Both the position numbers and the translations under genes were made by a program. The notes beneath the pieces were generated by a model, which was given only the letters and a program-made list of their open reading frames with translations, searched no databases and was not told where the DNA came from. Source: Heracleum sosnowskyi (lineage: Eukaryota > Streptophyta > Magnoliopsida > Apiales > Apiaceae). From it: a stretch of DNA of 64,000 nucleotides. The stretch lies in NCBI GenBank assembly GCA_030848705.1, contig CM061243.1, positions 12,425,044 to 12,489,043 on the forward strand. The letters run 5' to 3'. This document shows positions 58,175 through 64,000 of this stretch, one piece after another. Positions within the stretch are counted from its first letter, which is position 1. The number at the start of each line of letters is the position of its first letter.

Positions 58175-60210
58175 CTAGAAGATAACCCGTGCGAAGCACG
58201 AGCGAGTGATTATTTTTGGAAATTTATTTTATTTATAGTATTTTTTTACTGAATTTTATAAATATTTTACTCATGAAAATATTATTATTATTCAGTTAAT
58301 TGTAAAAAAATTATGTTATCCCTTTACAACATAACGAAATCTCAATGAACTGTAGAGCAGTATCAACCTGGGATAAGATCTAGAAGATTTCCATCCAGTT
58401 GTTTTTTTTTATTTCTAGAAATAGCTTTTTATTTATATAGAAAACGTAATTAAAATCAAATTAATTTTAAAACTGAAACATCAACTTTTATATAGATCCA
58501 AAAGATTCTCATTCAATTGATTTTTTTTTCCATAAACAACCTTCTCTTATATAGAAACGTAAGAGGTCATTACTTGAATTGAAAAATTATATAAAAATAA
58601 ACAAAAAAACTTCGTCACCAATTCATGTGTCATATATTTTTTGAGATATTTCTCATTATATTTATTCTACTGCTCAATAGTTTAAGAATCTCTGTTTGAC
58701 GATATCTTTCTCTTCCGACAGATCTTTACAATTCCAATTTTGAAGGCGTAACTGTAAGGGATAATTATAAGGGGACTAAGAAATCAGTCAAATACAGTGT
58801 AAACTATGTATATATAATTAAAATTTTGTATATATAACATGGACTAAAATTTAGAAGATTGGCATCCAGTTGAGTTTCTTTATTTCTAGAAACAACTTTT
58901 TATTTATACATAAAACACAATAGATCATTATCTGAATCGAATAATTCTAAAAATTAAGAAAAAAAGAAACTTTTGATAGTAATACCCGTGACATAATTTT
59001 TTTGAGAATTTAATCATTACGTTCATCTCACTGCTCAATAGTTTCAGTATCTCTTGTTTGACGATATCTTTTTTTGTATGCATACTTGTCTTCCAATTAT
59101 AAAGGCATATTTAGAAGAAAAAAATATAGGGGACTAAGAAATTAGCTCAATATCGTATAAAGTATGGATGATTTAAATATTTTAAGCCTCTTCATGAATT
59201 AACTAATCGTACATGATATATATAGTTAAATTCATTTGGGACTATTTAAATATAATAAGGCTAGTCATGAATAAAGAATAAATATAACATGACAAATATA
59301 ATTGTATTCAATTTATGCACTTGTGATTGGTGATGTAAATATTCAAACTTTTTCTATGAAATTGATTCGCAGGGAACAACTTGGCATGCTGAAAAGTGAA
59401 TTTACTTCTACACAACTTGTATTAACAAAAACTTGGCATGCTAAAATGTAAATTTACCTGTCCACAACTTGTATTCGATTAGTAACTTTTTTTGTACTTT
59501 GGTGATGGACTACAATCATATTTGTTGGCGTTTCATATTTTAAGTTCAATTTACCAAGACAAAGATTATAAAAAAATTAGAACTACAATAAGAATACAAA
59601 TTTCAGATGGCCTAAACTACAAATTACACGTACTATAGTTTGCTTATGTTATGATATTATTGTAACTCTTCCAGCATTGGATAATATCTATCACATGATA
59701 TAATATAATAATATAATATATTTTGCTACAATAGTAATATAATTTAATAACAATATAATATATTCGTACAATGACAATATAATTTATTGTAGATTTAAAT
59801 TAGATTATTATTAGTATTATTAAAATAAACATAGAATTTTACGTGAACTAAGAGTTTATGGTACAATAACAATATAATCTATTTTAGATTAGATAATTTT
59901 TTTTTTAACTTCAAAACAACATAGAATTATTATTTTTTTTTGAAAAAAATTAGAATTTTACATGAAGTAGGAGTTTAGAGTACAATAATAATATAATCTA
60001 TGAAGTAGGGGATTAGATAATAGGAGTTTAGGATATAATAATTGTACTACGTGAAATATGAGTTTAGGATATAATATAATTTATTTTAAATTAAATAATT
60101 ATTTTAAAAAAAACAAAATTAGGGGTGAAACCAAAAAAAAGATGGAACCAAAAAAAGTGCGAACCAAATTTGGTACCATTGGTTTCGCTTATTAATAAAG
60201 GTTATATAGA
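58175..60210 (-). mobile_element. Helitron C, non-autonomous, exactly bounded (2036 bp)
   Basis: On the minus strand it begins TCTATATAACCTTTATTAAT after a host A and ends with the hairpin CGTGCTTCGCACG, then GGTTATCTTCTAG before host T. Excising it leaves a join identical to the unoccupied copy at 57761-57842. The interior contains two related modules of about 450-490 bases (about 58370-58780 and 58855-59130 onward; shared CTGCTCAATAGTTT, TTTGACGATATCTTT) and a short tandem around 59370-59460 (ACTTGGCATGCT). There is no Rep/helicase frame. Confidence 0.9.
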
Positions 60211-60334
60211 TTTGTACAGACTTATACATCAGAAAATATAGGGGAAAAAACATCACTTAGATTTGAGTATCTGAGAAGAAAAAATAATCGCATGCTTTCC
60301 TCCAAGAAAAAAGAAAATAATCGCATGTTGTTAA

Positions 60335-60478
60335 ATAAAAAAAATAATCTGTTCACATGCATTTTGTTCTGAAATATTAAAAATCTGCAAGCAACCTAGA
60401 TGATCAAATAGTCCTCTTGTAGAGATGACGATAATGGTGCCTACCAGAAGACTAAAGCCGGTGACGTTGGTGAGTGGC
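60335..60478 (-). pseudogene. Fragment of a third MATE copy (exon 1 end and intron 1)
   Basis: It aligns with 53960-54085: shared CTGTTCACATGCATTTTGTT in the intron and GGTGACGTTGGT at the exon end. The remainder of exon 1 is absent; homology stops at about 60478, close to the 3' end of the intact MATE gene. Confidence 0.82.
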
Positions 60479-60544
60479 TCAATTCATTTGAAATTTTTGT
60501 TTAACATTATAATGAAGCAAAAACTTCTATCTCTCTTTCGATAG

Positions 60545-63201
60545 TTAGCAGGATCTCTCCTCAAAAACTCTCTCTGTTGCCTTTCTTGCCTGCAATAACC
60601 ATGTCACAGAACATACAGTTCAATCAGCTTCTGCAGATTTTACTATAAAAAACAGAACATATATAAGGAGCAATAGATTTTAAAGCTAGCTGTAGATGTA
60701 ATACTTTACTGGTAACAAACCTGCTTTTTCCAGTCTGTGAAGAATGTTATCAGCATAAGTATGCAACTTTGCAGAAATGTAGCAGTAATTAAACCTATCC
60801 AAAGGCCCTTCCCTCTCCAATTTAAAACAAAAGCCAAAACAAATGCCATTGGAATCCCACACAGATAATATACTCCAAAATTCACATATGCTCCGATATG
60901 CTGCCACCCGACTCCTCTGGCGACCCCTGATTCAATGAAGATACATTTGCATAAAAAATGGTTTTCTCTAGAAAAATCAAATAGTTTTATCAAAAAGTAG
61001 ACAAGTGTTCTTTGACAGTTATTGTGAGCAAGTGTATAACTCTGAATAAGCGAAACAAATAAACAATAAAGGATATAAACATCGGAAGTTCTCAAGTCCA
61101 GCTTATCTGTCTACTTAAAGCTATTTCGCCTCTCACCGTGTGTGTGAGTCCATAGTCTCCCACAATCCACATAGCAGGTGGAGAAACACCTAGTCAACAC
61201 AAGTGTTATGCTATATAAAGCAAAGGAAACCCCTTTTCCATTTCAATGTGTGACTTACATTTCACTAACAAAACTTCCACTCTTAAGGGACCAACTTTGG
61301 ATGATCACATCTCATCCATCCCTCAATCATTTTGAGTAATTAAACGTGTCTCAGAAAGCTCTCTCGGAGGAGAACACATTCCAAGCATCACTTGTTGCGC
61401 GCACGCAATATCCACCTACTCAAAATACGGTTCAAAATGACTTGAAAATGCGGGACTAAAACCCACAGTTTCCAACAGTTATAAAAAATGTTTACAAGTT
61501 GCTACAAAATACAAAGACTAAAGGGCAGACAGATGTATATATACCAGAAAATAGTGCTCCCAAGCAGTCCCCCATAATTGAAAGACTTATCAAAGGAATC
61601 ATTTGTTTGATATAATCCACCATTTCTTTCTCTCCTCCAAAAGCATATCCCAATATAGACCGGCAGCTAAAGAGAATTGTGCTTGCAATGACCACCTCTA
61701 CAATTGCAAGAAATGTCGCAACCCAAGCAGCCAATCTAGCTGCCTCTGGATTTCCTGCACCTAATTCATTCGAGACTCGGGTGCTATATCATGTTCGATA
61801 TACACATGAAAAAAAAGTTACATAATCAGAATGTCATCCATGTACAAGCCAATGAAGTAACATTAAGTTTTGAGATGTACCTTGCACCAGCAGCGAAAGA
61901 ATTTGGTATGTTGAAGTGAAATGAAGAGACTACAAAACTATTGGTTAAAAGTTAATTATACAGCAGTTTAGCATAGCAAATACTAAATACTACATGCTAT
62001 AGTATGAAAGGAGTAATACCATATCGACATTACTGAAGTCTCAAGTTGAGGATTCGGCAAACGCCCAGAGAGCAAGATAGCAAGCTCATATGACCACCAC
62101 TCGAGACTATTTTCAGTGCCAGTACAAATAATTAGACCCTGACTGTTATATCAAACTAGAAACTATAATAATACTGATAGGAAATAATGGTGATTGTCAG
62201 TAGTCAGTACCATAACATGAAAGCAGCAGGGATCCCAAACCGGAAAAATTCTCGGATGCATGGAAAGACATTCTTCGAGAATGAGATCCTAGTCTTTTCA
62301 CATGAAGACGTATACTTAACATAAATTCCAAGCAAGAGCACATTAAGCCAACATGCAAGAGCATAGCCTAATGCTGCTCCAACACTTCCAAATTTGAACT
62401 TGAATATTAACATCCAAGTTACAGGTATGTGGAAAATTAGAGCTGCAACAGAACTTAAAAGCATGGGATACAACAGACTTTGTGTCAGGAAGAAGCGAAC
62501 CAACAATTGAAGAATTGCATACGGAAATAGTGCGGGAATAAGCCATTTTATAAAAATGCCAGCTTCGTGTGAGATTAAAGGGTCTTGACCTATCACTGTA
62601 AGAAATTTTTCTGTGAAGCACCATAAAATCGATATCGGTATACAAACTAAAAACAGAGATATAATGGCTGCATAGGTATAGGTTCCTATCATGTGGTATT
62701 GTTTTGCTCCATAAGCTTGACCACATAGTGTTTCCAGTGCACCTGACATCCCTACCTGATTGGCATACAAAACAAGTCATTACAAATTTGTGAGTATTAA
62801 AGTTTTAGTGTTTCTCATGAACCATTAGTACAATTTTAATAAATCTTTCAAAATATACTAAATGTTTTTCGCTTAATCACATACGTAATTTTGCATAAAT
62901 TAAAAAGACTGGCGAAGGATGAAAATGTATATGATAGTAATGGTACCATGAGACTGAAGCCGGTGACATTGGCAAGAGAAGTGGCTATAGCAGAGCCCGA
63001 GAGAGCGAGCTCACCGAGGTGACCTATCATCATGATGTTGATTATCGCCAACAAGTTCTGGGAAACGGTTGTGACCACCATAGGCAATGCTATGTAACTT
63101 ACCTTCTTTATCTCTCTCACTACCACCTCCCATCTCGATATTGATAACGATGATGACAGTGTTTCATTTGTCGAAAGCAGTGGAAGCTGTGGTTCTTCCA
63201 T
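60545..63201 (-). CDS. DTX-like: MATE efflux transporter (DETOXIFICATION/DTX family)
   Basis: Seven exons join in phase into 477 residues: 62947-63201, 62211-62755, 62020-62106, 61881-61937, 61545-61783, 60721-60926 and 60545-60589. This is the usual MATE length and exon pattern. Family signatures are present: WEVVVREIKKVSYIALPMVV in helix 1, ALETLCGQAYGAKQYHMIGT, LEWWSYELAILLSG, STRVSNELGAGNPEAARLAA and GVARGVGWQHIGAYVN. Twelve hydrophobic helices are expected; the short hydrophilic N-terminus lacks a signal peptide, as is normal. The family exports organic cations, alkaloids or flavonoids at the plasma membrane or tonoplast by proton exchange; the substrate cannot be read from sequence. Exon 4 uses the acceptor before TTTTGTAGTC, since the next AG shifts the frame. 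A solo LTR sits in intron 5. Confidence 0.93.
61023..61477. mobile_element. Solo LTR (455 bp) in MATE intron 5
   Basis: The element runs from TGTGAGCAAG to TTTCCAACA and is flanked by identical GTTAT pentamers at 61018-61022 and 61478-61482, the target duplication expected of an LTR element. The minus strand begins TGTTGGAAACTGTGGGTTTT and carries a TTTATATAG TATA-like sequence near 61213-61222, so minus orientation is likelier. No internal region is present. Confidence 0.85.
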
Positions 63202-64000
63202 TGCAAGTTCCTCCTCTCACTTTGTATCACTGTTTTCTTCTTCTATAACCAGCTAGTTTAACCAGCCAAGACAGAGTGACTGATTATGGTTAGAATTTTA
63301 CAAATCCAGGTTGTTTATTCCATTTGGATATTAAAAAAATATCATTAAAATGTAGCATTCCATCCGGATTTTTAATTTCCAGCTGGTTTATTCAATTTGT
63401 GAGTACTTTTTATATCTTTTGGAATCTGGAGGTGCTTATCCTGATCCCGGCTGAATTAGAAAAAATATTAACAAAAGTTTTGATTACTACAAGGTGAAAT
63501 ATAGAAATAAAATGGGAATGAGTACAGCGACAGAAGGCTGAGTAGGTACACTTGAATATGATATTATAAGTTTCGAATTTGGAATTGTACTGATTTAGTT
63601 TGATATATCTATAAAAATATCGATGATGTCCTAACCTAGTGACGAAGGTGTGTATGGTTGGTCACAGGTTTAAACCTTAGTTATGGTGCCATAATATGAT
63701 TTAGTACAAACTTATGTGGAAGAACTATAATCCAACATTTGACAATTTATTACCTCAATATAAATATTTAAAAGAGTTGGTATGCAACAGCTAAGAGAAA
63801 TCATATAGCGGAACTGATATAAAGTGCATATTCAGTTCATAAAATTTCAGAAAGGTCTCCCCCATCCGAACACTTGCATCTTTTAACCTTTCTAATGGTG
63901 CCTGATTCAAATTGATAAAACATCAATGAAAGAGTCCTAATCCAACTTTTAACAATTTGTTCCATAAAAACCGAGCCTTCTACTTGTAATAGGCTATAAC
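63202..64000. other. 5' flank of the MATE gene
   Basis: It should hold the promoter and leader of the MATE gene near 63202-63300. Around 63620-63760 and 63900-64000 two short similar phrases (TAATCCAAC followed by TTGACAATTTATT and TTAACAATTTGTT) suggest an old repeat. No coding sequence is recognised. Confidence 0.45.

Overview
This window is nuclear DNA from a flowering plant, most likely a eudicot. It is AT-rich, has short GT-AG introns, and is packed with plant transposons (Ty1-copia/Sirevirus, Ty3-gypsy, hAT, MULE, Helitron, Stowaway-like MITEs, a LINE tail). The host proteins resemble Arabidopsis families. I cannot name the species from sequence alone.

Region 1 (1-25 kb) is gene-rich and every gene reads on the minus strand. 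It opens with a decayed partial copy (1-1375) of the LisH/HEAT gene found intact further right. Next come a class-I glutamine amidotransferase of the GAT1_2.1 type (2068-4001, 4 exons, 425 aa), about 6 kb of AT-rich spacer with small MITEs, and the intact RELCH/KIAA1468-type LisH-coiled-coil-HEAT gene (11222-20081, 20 exons, about 1185 aa, with one U12-type AT-AC intron). A two-exon PB1-domain gene (22129-24863, 527 aa) follows. I rebuilt these models from splice signals, phase continuity and family similarity.

Region 2 (25.4-44 kb) is a retrotransposon block. A degenerate Ty1-copia element of Sirevirus type lies on the minus strand. It has an LTR, an initiator-Met primer-binding site, gag, protease, integrase, RT and RNase H, a small intact acidic ORF, and a very long envelope-like third module. 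It is littered with TGACAG/CTGTCA motifs, in dense clusters in the LTR, just upstream of the envelope-like ORF, and inside coding sequence. Beside it is a Ty3-gypsy insertion with a perfect 5-bp target duplication (AAGAG, 38902-38906 and 43997-44001); a truncated hAT transposon has replaced its interior and part of its right LTR.

Region 3 (44-51.5 kb) is AT-rich and holds three Helitron-like elements of two families, one nested in a Stowaway-like MITE. It also holds a 971-bp non-autonomous MULE with a GC-rich core and a 10-bp target duplication, and a LINE 3' tail with poly(A).

Region 4 (51.9-64 kb) starts with a small intronless gene of unknown function (51953-52315, plus strand). A MATE/DETOXIFICATION transporter array on the minus strand follows: a 3'-truncated copy (52782-54360), a third copy reduced to two fragments split by transposons (57.4 and 60.4 kb), and an intact 7-exon gene (60545-63201, 477 aa) with a solo LTR in intron 5. 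A Helitron at 58175-60210 can be bounded to the base because an unoccupied copy of its target lies 0.4 kb away.

The host genes do not form an operon or pathway. The strongest lead for something new is the recurrent TGACAG motif system in the Sirevirus-like element and its placement before the envelope-like ORF.
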